From Bradyrhizobium campsiandrae (lineage in GTDB: Bacteria > Pseudomonadota > Alphaproteobacteria > Rhizobiales > Xanthobacteraceae), in NCBI RefSeq assembly GCF_014529705.1, contig NZ_JAANIH010000016.1, positions 1 to 64,000 on the forward strand: a DNA stretch of 64,000 bases, read 5' to 3'. The notes beneath the pieces are model-generated. The model ran no database searches, had not been told where the DNA came from, and worked only from the letters and a program-made list of their open reading frames with translations. A program made the position numbers and the translations under genes. Positions 56,845 through 64,000 of the stretch are shown piece after piece (the first letter of the stretch is position 1; each line of letters begins with the position of its first letter).

Positions 56845-57709
56845 GGAGAACCCCCTCGAGCTTGCGATTATAGGCGTCGATGTCGTTGTTGAATTCGGTC
56901 AGCGAGAATGAGACGTCGCGGATGATTGGCGCGAAACGGCCCGCATCGACATCGGCCACGGCCGCGTCATAGGCCGGTCGATCAATCGGCTTCCATTTCA
57001 CGATGTCGCCCGGCCTGAACAGGCACATGAAGTCGCGCAGATAGCTGATCTTCTGGTTGGGATCGTAGATCGGCATCGGCGTGATGCCGAACATCTGGTA
57101 GCCGCCGGCGCCGCGTACCGAATAGATGCAGCTGAAGCATCCGCCGTGCCCGACCGTGAGTTTCGGTGTGTCCGTGCGCGGGCGCAGATATTTCGGCGCC
57201 TGGATCTGCCGCTGGCGTTCCACCATCTGGTAGAGGAACGGCAGGCCTGCGACGAAGCCGACCATGGAGACGAACCATGGCGCGCTGGAATGCGCCTTGA
57301 TGAAGGCGTCGACTCCATCGAGCCCGTTGATGCGCGCGGCATATTCGAGATCGGTGCCGTTCGGATCCTGATGGCGCTCGCGGAAGCGCATCAAGGTCTC
57401 ATGCGTCCAGGGATCATTGTAGAGCACCGGGATTTCGATGATCCGCGTCTTGATGACGGGAGCGGATTTCTCGGATGCCGAATCCAGCTTTTTCAGCTCG
57501 GCAAGCAGATCGTCGGGCTTGATCTGATCCGGATCGAACTTGACCTGATAGGATGCGTTGGCCGGGCAGATCTCGGTCACGCCTTTGATCTTGGCGTCGC
57601 GCACCGCATTGGTGATGAAGAGGCCTTTGAAGAAGGCCTCCAGTGACATGGACTCAGCGACCTCGGCGAAGATGTGCTCGTCGCCGCCGTAGGAAAATCG
57701 GGTTTGCAT
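56834..57709 (-). CDS. pxpB: 5-oxoprolinase subunit B-like / AHS1 protein, divergent
   Basis: The 291-residue protein is of the PxpB/KipI (AHS1) family. The core has ITNAVRDAKIKGVTEICPAN, a FDP strand and VSMVGFVAGLPFLYQM, which matches the family GFxxGFxYL loop. The usual GxxTGIYPxxSPGGW stretch is replaced by GHGGCFSCIYSVRGAGGYQM, placing Cys at 191 and 194. It is longer than usual for the family (about 220-250). ATG 57709 has AGGAGG nine bases upstream; the open frame further upstream is not coding. It precedes pxpC. Confidence 0.82.
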   Translation of the reverse strand: MQTRFSYGGDEHIFAEVAESMSLEAFFKGLFITNAVRDAKIKGVTEICPANASYQVKFDPDQIKPDDLLAELKKLDSASEKSAPVIKTRIIEIPVLYNDPWTHETLMRFRERHQDPNGTDLEYAARINGLDGVDAFIKAHSSAPWFVSMVGFVAGLPFLYQMVERQRQIQAPKYLRPRTDTPKLTVGHGGCFSCIYSVRGAGGYQMFGITPMPIYDPNQKISYLRDFMCLFRPGDIVKWKPIDRPAYDAAVADVDAGRFAPIIRDVSFSLTEFNNDIDAYNRKLEGVLHGH

Positions 57710-57749
57710 GACTAGCGGCCTCCTGTTGCTGGCGGGGCGGGGTCTTCGG

Positions 57750-59150
57750 TCATTGCGCGACCCTGGTGGTGGATGACGGCGCTGCTGTGGTGAGCGAGGC
57801 GGCATGCGTTTCCAGCCATGGCTCGAGCCAGGCAGTATGAAAGCGCGCGGCCTGGACGTCGGGATCGCGGGCGAGCGCCTGATGCAGCGGCTTTGTCGTC
57901 GCCAGGCCCTCGACGCGGAGCTCCGCGAGCGCTCGATCGAGTCGCCGGATCGCGCTCGCTCTGTCCTTGTCGTGCACAATCAGCTTGCCGAGCATGCTGT
58001 CGTAGAACGGCGGTACGGTGTAGCCCTGATAGAGCATGCTATCGAAGCGCACGCCGTCTCCCTCGGGTACGCTGAGCCCGCTGATTGTGCCGGGGCATGG
58101 GAGGAATCCCTTCGCGGGGTCCTCGGCGTTGATGCGGACCTCGATCGAATGACCGCGGACGCGAACCTGATCCTGGCTGATGCGCAGCGGCTCGCCGCCG
58201 GCAATCCGGATCATTTCGCCAACGAGGTCGATGCCGGTGACCATTTCCGTCACGGGATGCTCGACCTGAATGCGCGTGTTCATCTCCAGAAAGTAGAATT
58301 CGTGGCTGCGGTCGTCATAGAGATATTCCAGCGTTCCGGCGCCGCGATAGTCGACGGCCTTGGCGAGCGCGACCGCCGACGAACACAGTCTGTCGCGAAC
58401 GGCCGGCGTCAGCGAAGGCGAGGGGGCTTCCTCCCAGACCTTCTGACGGCGCCGTTGCAGCGAACACTCGCGTTCGAAACAATGGATGACGTCGCGCCCG
58501 TCGCCGAGGATTTGCACCTCGATGTGCCGCGCGCCTTCGATCAGCTTCTCGACGTAGAGCCCGCCATCGCCGAAAGCCGCGAGTGCTTCCGCCTGCGCCT
58601 GCGGCATCAGATGATGGAATTCCTCGGCCGAACGCGCGATGCGGATGCCACGTCCGCCGCCGCCGGCCGCAGCCTTGATCATCACCGGGAAGCCGGTCGT
58701 TTCCACCAGTGCGAAGGCTGCAGCGGCAGACTCCAGGCGTCCGGCGCTGCCGGGCACGGTCGGCACGCCAGCCGCAGCCGCAGCTTCCCGGGCCGCGACC
58801 TTGTCGCCCATCAGCCGGATCGATTGCGCCGTCGGGCCGACAAAGATCAGCCCTGCCGCCTCGACGGCGGCCGCGAACTCGGCGTTCTCGGCCAGGAAGC
58901 CATAGCCCGGATGGATCGCGTCGGCGCCGGTCGCTTGGGCGGCGGCGAGGATCGTCGCCTGGTTGAGATAGGACTTTGAAGCCTGCGGCGGACCGATCTC
59001 GATCGACTCGTCGGCCAGCCTGACGGCAAGCGAGTCCTTGTCGGCCTTGCTGTAGACTTGGACGGTCGCAATGCCGAGCTCGCGCGCCGCACGAATGATG
59101 CGGACGGCGATCTCTCCGCGATTGGCGATGAGGAGCTTTTGGATCGTCAT
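57750..59150 (-). CDS. accC: Biotin carboxylase (AccC-type)
   Basis: The 466-residue ATP-grasp enzyme carboxylates biotin on its carrier with bicarbonate and ATP. The N-terminus KLLIANRGEIAVRIIRAARE, HPGYGFLAENAEFA, the ATP loop KAAAGGGGRGIR, FEREC and EMNTRIQVEHPVTEMVTGID are all present. It ends with a short Ser/Thr-rich tail. The start is ATG 59150; MPRLM further upstream is not supported. It lies between the carrier gene and pxpB in the operon rather than in a fatty-acid locus, so it is likely dedicated to the pathway here. Confidence 0.93.
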   Translation of the reverse strand: MTIQKLLIANRGEIAVRIIRAARELGIATVQVYSKADKDSLAVRLADESIEIGPPQASKSYLNQATILAAAQATGADAIHPGYGFLAENAEFAAAVEAAGLIFVGPTAQSIRLMGDKVAAREAAAAAGVPTVPGSAGRLESAAAAFALVETTGFPVMIKAAAGGGGRGIRIARSAEEFHHLMPQAQAEALAAFGDGGLYVEKLIEGARHIEVQILGDGRDVIHCFERECSLQRRRQKVWEEAPSPSLTPAVRDRLCSSAVALAKAVDYRGAGTLEYLYDDRSHEFYFLEMNTRIQVEHPVTEMVTGIDLVGEMIRIAGGEPLRISQDQVRVRGHSIEVRINAEDPAKGFLPCPGTISGLSVPEGDGVRFDSMLYQGYTVPPFYDSMLGKLIVHDKDRASAIRRLDRALAELRVEGLATTKPLHQALARDPDVQAARFHTAWLEPWLETHAASLTTAAPSSTTRVAQ

Positions 59151-59166
59151 GGCCGGCCTGGTGGTC

Positions 59167-59409
59167 TCAAACATCAATCTCGGCAATTGGCTGTCCTGCC
59201 ATCACGGCTTCCTCGTTCTCGGCCAGGAAACGCAGGATCTTGCCCGCTGCGCCGGCCTTCACCTCGTTGAAGGATTTCATCACCTCGATCAGGCCGATCG
59301 TGTCGTTCTCCGCGATCGTGTCTCCGTCCGACTTGTAGTCGGGCTTGTCGGGTGCGGGCTTGCGGTAGAATATGCCGGGTAGCGGCGAGAATATCTGCTG
59401 TGTTGCCAT
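59167..59409 (-). CDS. Short biotin carboxyl carrier protein
   Basis: The 80-residue protein is a minimal biotinyl domain. It contains FSPLPGIFYRKPAPDKPDYK, then GLIEVMKSFNEV with the likely biotinylated Lys45 (motif Glu-Val-Met-Lys-Ser), and ENEEAVMAGQPIAEID at the end, all matching the carrier-domain consensus. It lacks the long Pro/Ala-rich N-terminal half of the fatty-acid AccB. AGGAG lies seven bases before the ATG. The upstream open frame is antisense-type and unrelated. It is 16 bases upstream of the biotin carboxylase gene. Confidence 0.93.
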   Translation of the reverse strand: MATQQIFSPLPGIFYRKPAPDKPDYKSDGDTIAENDTIGLIEVMKSFNEVKAGAAGKILRFLAENEEAVMAGQPIAEIDV

Positions 59410-59447
59410 GGAGTGCTCCTGAAAGATCGGCTGTTTCCGGCCCCGCC

Positions 59448-60176
59448 TCACCGAGCGGCGAGATAGGGGCGGACGGCCTCGCGAACGGCGTGCGCGATCG
59501 CGACGGCATTGGGCGTGTCCGAGTGGATGCAGATCGAGTCGGCTCCGACCAGGACGTCGTTGCCGGCCACTGATCGGGTCTTGCCCTCGTTCACGGCGCG
59601 CGTGCAACGTGACGCCGCATCGGCCGGATCCTTGGGCTCGTGCTCGCGCGTGATGATGAGGCTGCCGTCGGCATTGTAGTCTAGGTCGGCGTAATATTCG
59701 GCGACGAAGGTGTGGCCGCGGCGCTCGTAGACCATCTGATGCAGCGTGCCTTTCATGCCGAGCAGCGGCACCTTGTAGACATCGGCGGCATCCGCGACGG
59801 CCTCGGCGATGTTCTCGTTGCGCGCGGCCATGCCGTAGAGGGCGCCATGCGGTTTGATGTGATTGAGCGGCATGCCTTCGGCATCGAGGAATGCCTTGAG
59901 CGCACCAATCTGATACAGCAGGCAGTTCGTCAACTCCTCGCGGTCGATCTTCATCTCCCGTCGTCCGAAACCCTGCAAGTCTGGCAGTGACGGATGGGCG
60001 CCGACCTTGACGCCGAACTGTTTGGCGAGCTGCACCGTCTTGCGCATGTGGTTGAAGTCGGATGCGTGAAAGCCGCAAGCCACGTTGGCGACATCGATAT
60101 GGGGCATCAGCGCCTTGTCGTCACCCATCTTGTAGAGGCCATAGGCCTCGCCCATGTCGCAATTGATCACGACCAT
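59448..60176 (-). CDS. pxpA: 5-oxoprolinase subunit A-like (LamB/YcsF family)
   Basis: The 242-residue protein is of the PxpA/YcsF family. Hallmarks are INCDMGEAYGLYKMGDD, IDVANVACGFHASDFNHMRKT, VKVGAHPSLPDLQGFGRREM, NHIKPHGALYG and the ICIHSDTPNAVAIA end. In known systems PxpA with PxpB and PxpC opens 5-oxoproline at the cost of ATP. I chose ATG 60176 (MVVINCDMGE), since the family begins there. It is the first enzyme gene after the transporter genes in the operon. Confidence 0.93.
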   Translation of the reverse strand: MVVINCDMGEAYGLYKMGDDKALMPHIDVANVACGFHASDFNHMRKTVQLAKQFGVKVGAHPSLPDLQGFGRREMKIDREELTNCLLYQIGALKAFLDAEGMPLNHIKPHGALYGMAARNENIAEAVADAADVYKVPLLGMKGTLHQMVYERRGHTFVAEYYADLDYNADGSLIITREHEPKDPADAASRCTRAVNEGKTRSVAGNDVLVGADSICIHSDTPNAVAIAHAVREAVRPYLAAR

Positions 60177-60265
60177 TCTCCTGTTTCCTCTCAACGGCTT
60201 GCATTCGACCAAGGCACAAGGCCGCCCGCAGATGCGACATTGACCGCGGGCGGCGTACTGCCAGC

Positions 60266-61453
60266 TTACTTCGACACCAGATAATCGACCGGGATCTTCT
60301 CCGAGATGGTCCACTGATCGACCATCTTGGGCTTGCCACCCTCGGTGTCGATGATCAGGTAGCGGCCCTGGTTCTGGTGGTGGATGTCCTTGTTGAAGGT
60401 GCGCGGCCCGAACAGAGTGGCCTCGTTGTTCATCTTTTCAAGCTCGGCGACCACAGCCGGGGCGTCTGTGGTCTTGGCACGCTCGACCGCCTTGGCCCAG
60501 ACCTCGATCAGGACATAGCCGGGATAGACATACTGGCTCGATGGGTCGCCGCCGGTGACATCCTTGTACTTCTTGTTGAACTCGTTGACCTTCGGATTGG
60601 GATCGTCACCGTAGATCGAGCCCTGCACCGGAACGTAGAAGTTCGACAGATCGGGAATGGCATTCAGCCAGTAGCTGCCGTCCATGCTCGAGCCGTTGAG
60701 GATCATCGACTTGATGCCGGCCGCCCGGATCTGCTTGATGGCCGACACCGCGCCCGGCATCATCGTGCAGACCATGATGGCGTCGGGTTCCTTTGGCAGG
60801 CTCTTGATACGCGTGATCTGGGACGCGATCGAAGCATCATCGTTCTTGAATGTGTCGCTTCCGGCCAGCGTCGCGTCCTTCAGCTTCGGCATCATCCAGT
60901 CGAAGCCGTCGCAGATGCCCTTGTTGTAGACGGTCCAGCTGTCGAGCAGCCGGTAGAAGCTGCGGGCATTCTTCTTGTTGTAGGCCCATTCCGCCATGGT
61001 TGCACCCTGCACGGCAGCCAGCACAGAGCCGGAGAACGAGTAGGGGCCGACGCCGGGGATGCCGGCCTTGATCGATTCCGCGCAGAGGAAGAACGAGACC
61101 TTGCCGGCCGCTTGCGCCTGGAGGGCCGCCGGCGCGCCGAAATCGTAATCGCAGGAAACGACCACCAGATCTGCGCCCTGGTCGAGCACCGCGAGACCGG
61201 CCTTGGCACCTTCAGCCTGATCGGTCTTGGTGTCGGCGAAAACGGCCTTGATCTTCTTGCCGAGCAAGCCGCCCGCTTTGTTGATTTCATCGATGCGGAT
61301 CATGGCCGCATCTTGTGCCGGCTTGTCGTAGGCTTGCATGAAGCCTGAAGCCGCGGTTGCAAATCCGACGACGATCTCGTCGGCCGCTTTGGCCGGTGTG
61401 AACCAGAGCGCGGACAACCCAGTCAGGACACCCAATATTCCCGCAAGACGCAT
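60266..61453 (-). CDS. Branched-chain-amino-acid-type ABC transporter substrate-binding protein
   Basis: The 395-residue periplasmic protein has a signal peptide (MRLAGILGVLTGLSALWFTP then AKA, cleaved after residue 23). The Peripla_BP_6 pattern follows: IVVGFATAASGFMQAYDKPA, then INKAGGLLGKKIKAVFADTK and LVVVSCDYDFG. In Bradyrhizobium such proteins bind amides, urea, aromatic acids and other compounds, not only Leu/Ile/Val. GGAGG precedes the ATG. It lies 89 bases upstream of pxpA, so it probably imports that pathway's substrate. Confidence 0.9.
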   Translation of the reverse strand: MRLAGILGVLTGLSALWFTPAKAADEIVVGFATAASGFMQAYDKPAQDAAMIRIDEINKAGGLLGKKIKAVFADTKTDQAEGAKAGLAVLDQGADLVVVSCDYDFGAPAALQAQAAGKVSFFLCAESIKAGIPGVGPYSFSGSVLAAVQGATMAEWAYNKKNARSFYRLLDSWTVYNKGICDGFDWMMPKLKDATLAGSDTFKNDDASIASQITRIKSLPKEPDAIMVCTMMPGAVSAIKQIRAAGIKSMILNGSSMDGSYWLNAIPDLSNFYVPVQGSIYGDDPNPKVNEFNKKYKDVTGGDPSSQYVYPGYVLIEVWAKAVERAKTTDAPAVVAELEKMNNEATLFGPRTFNKDIHHQNQGRYLIIDTEGGKPKMVDQWTISEKIPVDYLVSK

Positions 61454-61481
61454 AACTATTCCTCCAGTTGTGTAGTGAAAC

Positions 61482-62555
61482 TCAGTTCAGCTCCTTCACC
61501 GCCGTCGGCGCGGGGCGTGACCATCGTCCCAGCACCGGCCATCCGCGCCAGGAGAACTCCCGGTTGCGGGTGAGGCCGGTCGGCAGGTACATCAGGATGA
61601 CGATGGTGATGATGCCGATCGCGATCTCCTGAGCTCCGTTCGGCAATGCCACCTTGAGTGCTCCGAGGCTGACGCCCTTCTCGAGGTTGCGGAACAACTC
61701 GATCAGTACCGAGATCGCGACCACGCCGGTGACCGCCCCGCTAAGGCTGTACATGCCGCCGACGACCAGCATCGACAGGGTGATGAAGGTCGTCCGCAGA
61801 TAAAACGCGCCAGGGTTGACGATGCTCAGGAAGTGCGCGTAGAGCGCGCCGGCGATGCCGATGATGAAAGCGCTGACGACGAATGCGGTCAGCCGTTCGC
61901 GGACGATGTCGATGCCGGAGGCGCTGGCCGCGATGGATTCGTCGCGTGTGGCGCGAAGCGCGAGTCCCGAGCGGGAAGTCGCGTAGAGATATGCGATCAC
62001 GATCGCAATCGCTGCGCCTAGCCAGCCGATCCACACGTTCATGGTCGGCGGTATGCCGACGATCGAACCTTGTCCACCCGTGACCGAATCCCAGTTCGAA
62101 TAGACGTTGTTGACGACGCCGAGCAGTCCGAAGGTCGCGATGGAAGCTGCAATTCCGGACAGACGCATGATGACGCGCCCGACGACGAGCGCGAAAAGGG
62201 CGGCGAACACGCCCGAGATGGGGGTCGCCACCCACATCGGCAATTGCGTATGCAGCAGCCACGTCGGCAGCCCCTTGAGCGTGATCGACTTCATCACCGG
62301 CGGAATGGCAAGCCATGCGGTCATGTACGCGCCAATGCACATGAAGCTGATGTGTCCAAACGACAGCAGACCCGAATTTCCGACAAACACGTAGAGGCCG
62401 ACGACAACCATGATGTTGATGAACATCTCGACGGCCGTCCGGTTGAACGCGCGGCTGCCGAACTGATAGGTCAGGGCGGCCATGAGGAGCAGCACGACGA
62501 TCAGGACGATCGGCGTCAGGATTGTTTGCCGGATGACCGACGGCCGCTTTGACAT
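61482..62555 (-). CDS. livM: LivM-type ABC transporter permease
   Basis: The 357-residue permease has about ten membrane helices. LivM hallmarks are YVFVGNSGLLSFGHISFMCIGAY near residue 55 and the cytoplasmic loop ALRATRDESIAASASGIDI that contacts the ATPase. The N-terminus has a basic segment before the first helix. It lies three bases from livH and 28 from the binding-protein gene, all on the minus strand. Only permease, not ATPase, sequence is fused here. Confidence 0.92.
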   Translation of the reverse strand: MSKRPSVIRQTILTPIVLIVVLLLMAALTYQFGSRAFNRTAVEMFINIMVVVGLYVFVGNSGLLSFGHISFMCIGAYMTAWLAIPPVMKSITLKGLPTWLLHTQLPMWVATPISGVFAALFALVVGRVIMRLSGIAASIATFGLLGVVNNVYSNWDSVTGGQGSIVGIPPTMNVWIGWLGAAIAIVIAYLYATSRSGLALRATRDESIAASASGIDIVRERLTAFVVSAFIIGIAGALYAHFLSIVNPGAFYLRTTFITLSMLVVGGMYSLSGAVTGVVAISVLIELFRNLEKGVSLGALKVALPNGAQEIAIGIITIVILMYLPTGLTRNREFSWRGWPVLGRWSRPAPTAVKELN

Positions 62556-62558
62556 CGA

Positions 62559-63473
62559 TCAGACCCTCTGCTTGGCGGATTTCGGCGCAAACAGGCCTTG
62601 CGGCCGGACCAGCAGGACCACGATGACCGCGCCATAGACGAAGGCGTCGCGGAAGACGCGGGCGTCATGCGGCAAAGTTGCCTGGAAGACGACGCTGGCG
62701 GCGCCAATGATGAAGCCGCCGGCGACCGCACCGGGCACGCTGCCGAGACCGCCGATCACGGTGGCGATGAAGGCGATCAGCATGACGTTGGCGCCCATGT
62801 TGATGTCGGCGGTGCCGGAGATGGTGGCCAGGATCAATCCGATCGCCGCGGCCAGCATGCCGCTGATGGCAAAGGCCAGCAGGATCACGCCGTTGGCGCG
62901 AACCCCGAGCATGCGTGCCATGGTGAAGTTCTCGGCCGCGGCGCGCATTTCCAGACCATAGCGCGTGCGCTTGAGAAACAGCACGAGCACCGCGAGTGCG
63001 GCTAGCGTGATGACGATGGTCACGACTTGCAGCATCGGGATGTGAGCGCCGAGAAAATCGACGGGCAGGCCGAGGCTGGGCCAAAGTGTGATCGATTTCG
63101 GGCGGCTCGAATAGAACATCAGCAGGACATGGCGGATGACGAAGCCGAGAGCGAACGAGGCGATCATCATCGTCGCCGGATTGGTGTTGCGGAAACGGCG
63201 GAACACGATGATCTCCGACAGGATCGACAGTGCTGCACCGATGATGAGCAGGAGAGGGATCAGGAGATAGAACGGCAGCAGGCCGACGAAAACGACCGCC
63301 GTCGCATCGATCGACGGCCACAACATCGCGAACACGCAGAAGGCTATGAAGTCGCCATGGGCGAAGTTGACGAGGCGCATGACGCCGAAGATCAGGGCAA
63401 TACCCAGCGCGCCGAGAGCGTAGAGACTGCCGAGGCTCAGCGCGTCGAAGATGATCTGCAGCACCGCCGTCAT
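62559..63473 (-). CDS. livH: LivH-type ABC transporter permease
   Basis: The 304-residue permease has about eight helices and the LivH pattern: ALSLGSLYALGALGIALIFGVMRLVNFAHGDF at the N-terminus and RMLGVRANGVILLAFAISG in the coupling region. Close packing with livF (two bases) and livM (three bases) indicates one transcript. Confidence 0.92.
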   Translation of the reverse strand: MTAVLQIIFDALSLGSLYALGALGIALIFGVMRLVNFAHGDFIAFCVFAMLWPSIDATAVVFVGLLPFYLLIPLLLIIGAALSILSEIIVFRRFRNTNPATMMIASFALGFVIRHVLLMFYSSRPKSITLWPSLGLPVDFLGAHIPMLQVVTIVITLAALAVLVLFLKRTRYGLEMRAAAENFTMARMLGVRANGVILLAFAISGMLAAAIGLILATISGTADINMGANVMLIAFIATVIGGLGSVPGAVAGGFIIGAASVVFQATLPHDARVFRDAFVYGAVIVVLLVRPQGLFAPKSAKQRV

Positions 63474-63475
63474 TC

Positions 63476-64000
63476 TCAGTGGTCTCCGAAGCCGAAATAG
63501 GCCTGCTTCAGGCGTTCGTCCTTGATCAAGTCGGTCGCGGCGCCTTCGAGGACGATGCGTCCGCCGCGGATCAGGATCATGCGCCCGCCGGTCATCATGG
63601 CGCGCGTCGAGCTCTGCTCGACGATCAGCAGCGTCAGCTTGCGCTGCGCCCGCAGCCGCACGAGGATCTCGTAGACCTGATCGATGATCTTGGGTGCAAG
63701 TCCCAGAGAAGGCTCGTCGATGGCCATGATGCGCGGAGCGGTCATCAACGCGCGACCGATGACGAGCATCTGCTGCTGGCCGCCGGAGAGCATGCCAGCC
63801 GGGGTGTGACGGCGATCGGCCAGCATCGGGAACTCGGCGTAGACGGACTCCAGATCGCCGGCGATCTTGTGCCTGTCGGCTCGCATGCCGACGCCGACCT
63901 TCAGATTTTCCTCGATGCTCAGTGCCCCGAAGACGTTGCGTCCTTCCGGCACCAGCGAAAATCCCCGCCGGGCGATGTTCTCCGGCGGGGCGCCGGTCAC
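63476..64000 (-). CDS. livF: LivF-type ABC transporter ATPase, N-terminus outside window
   Basis: The visible 174 residues are the C-terminal two thirds of a LivF-type ATPase. The signature LSGGQQQMLVIGRALM, the Walker B IMAIDEPSLGLAP and the H-loop-adjacent IVEQSS are present. The Walker A part and the start lie beyond position 64000. The gene is the first visible one of the operon running to pxpC; livG, if present, would be further upstream. Confidence 0.93.
   Translation of the reverse strand: MTGAPPENIARRGFSLVPEGRNVFGALSIEENLKVGVGMRADRHKIAGDLESVYAEFPMLADRRHTPAGMLSGGQQQMLVIGRALMTAPRIMAIDEPSLGLAPKIIDQVYEILVRLRAQRKLTLLIVEQSSTRAMMTGGRMILIRGGRIVLEGAATDLIKDERLKQAYFGFGDH

Overview
The window looks like a chromosomal segment of a Bradyrhizobium-type alphaproteobacterium (Hyphomicrobiales). 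The evidence is high GC, gene families typical of that group (DUF1236, TIGR02301, the NAD regulator NadQ, three tandem chemoreceptors) and at least five kinds of intergenic palindromic repeat. Assignments come from reading the translated sequence and recalling family hallmarks; no database search was run.

Positions 1-42,000 are mostly housekeeping. In order they hold: glyQS; a DUF1236 exported protein and a 51-residue DUF3096 membrane peptide; pyruvate phosphate dikinase with a Lys/Ala-rich N-terminal tail and a clear terminator; an IS1182-family insertion sequence sitting inside a palindromic repeat; a SleB-type wall hydrolase; nadABC (minus strand) behind two matching palindromes; an MFS transporter; an AcuI/YhdH reductase; three tandem methyl-accepting chemotaxis proteins; a DUF2339 membrane protein; nadQ with a dual-specificity-type phosphatase; an HD protein-tag-ygfZ operon; a dihydroorotase; a run of small metabolic and Nudix genes; SRAP; a CaiB-type CoA transferase; a Cys version of the GrdB/PrdB reductase family; an FAD-linked hydroxyacid dehydrogenase; threonylcarbamoyl-AMP synthase; and tRNA-Pro(CGG).

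After the tRNA the content becomes catabolic and accessory. First comes an IclR regulator, a DapA-family aldolase/lyase and an MHS-type transporter; the two divergent promoters carry matching operator-like palindromes. Then comes a minus-strand operon with ATP-dependent hydantoinase/oxoprolinase subunits (hyuA, hyuB) followed by the three subunits of a molybdenum hydroxylase (FAD, 2Fe-2S, Mo). Two regulators (AraC and LysR types) separate it from a second minus-strand operon: livF-livH-livM-substrate-binding protein-pxpA-biotin carrier-biotin carboxylase-pxpB-pxpC. That operon encodes every functional part of a urea-carboxylase-like enzyme as separate proteins, plus a dedicated importer.

The most plausible reading of 42-64 kb is a locus for uptake, hydroxylation and ATP- or biotin-dependent ring opening of N-heterocycles, lactams or cyclic amides. 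The substrate cannot be told from sequence. The best-supported regulatory observation is the nadABC operator pair together with its likely repressor gene nadQ about 13 kb away.
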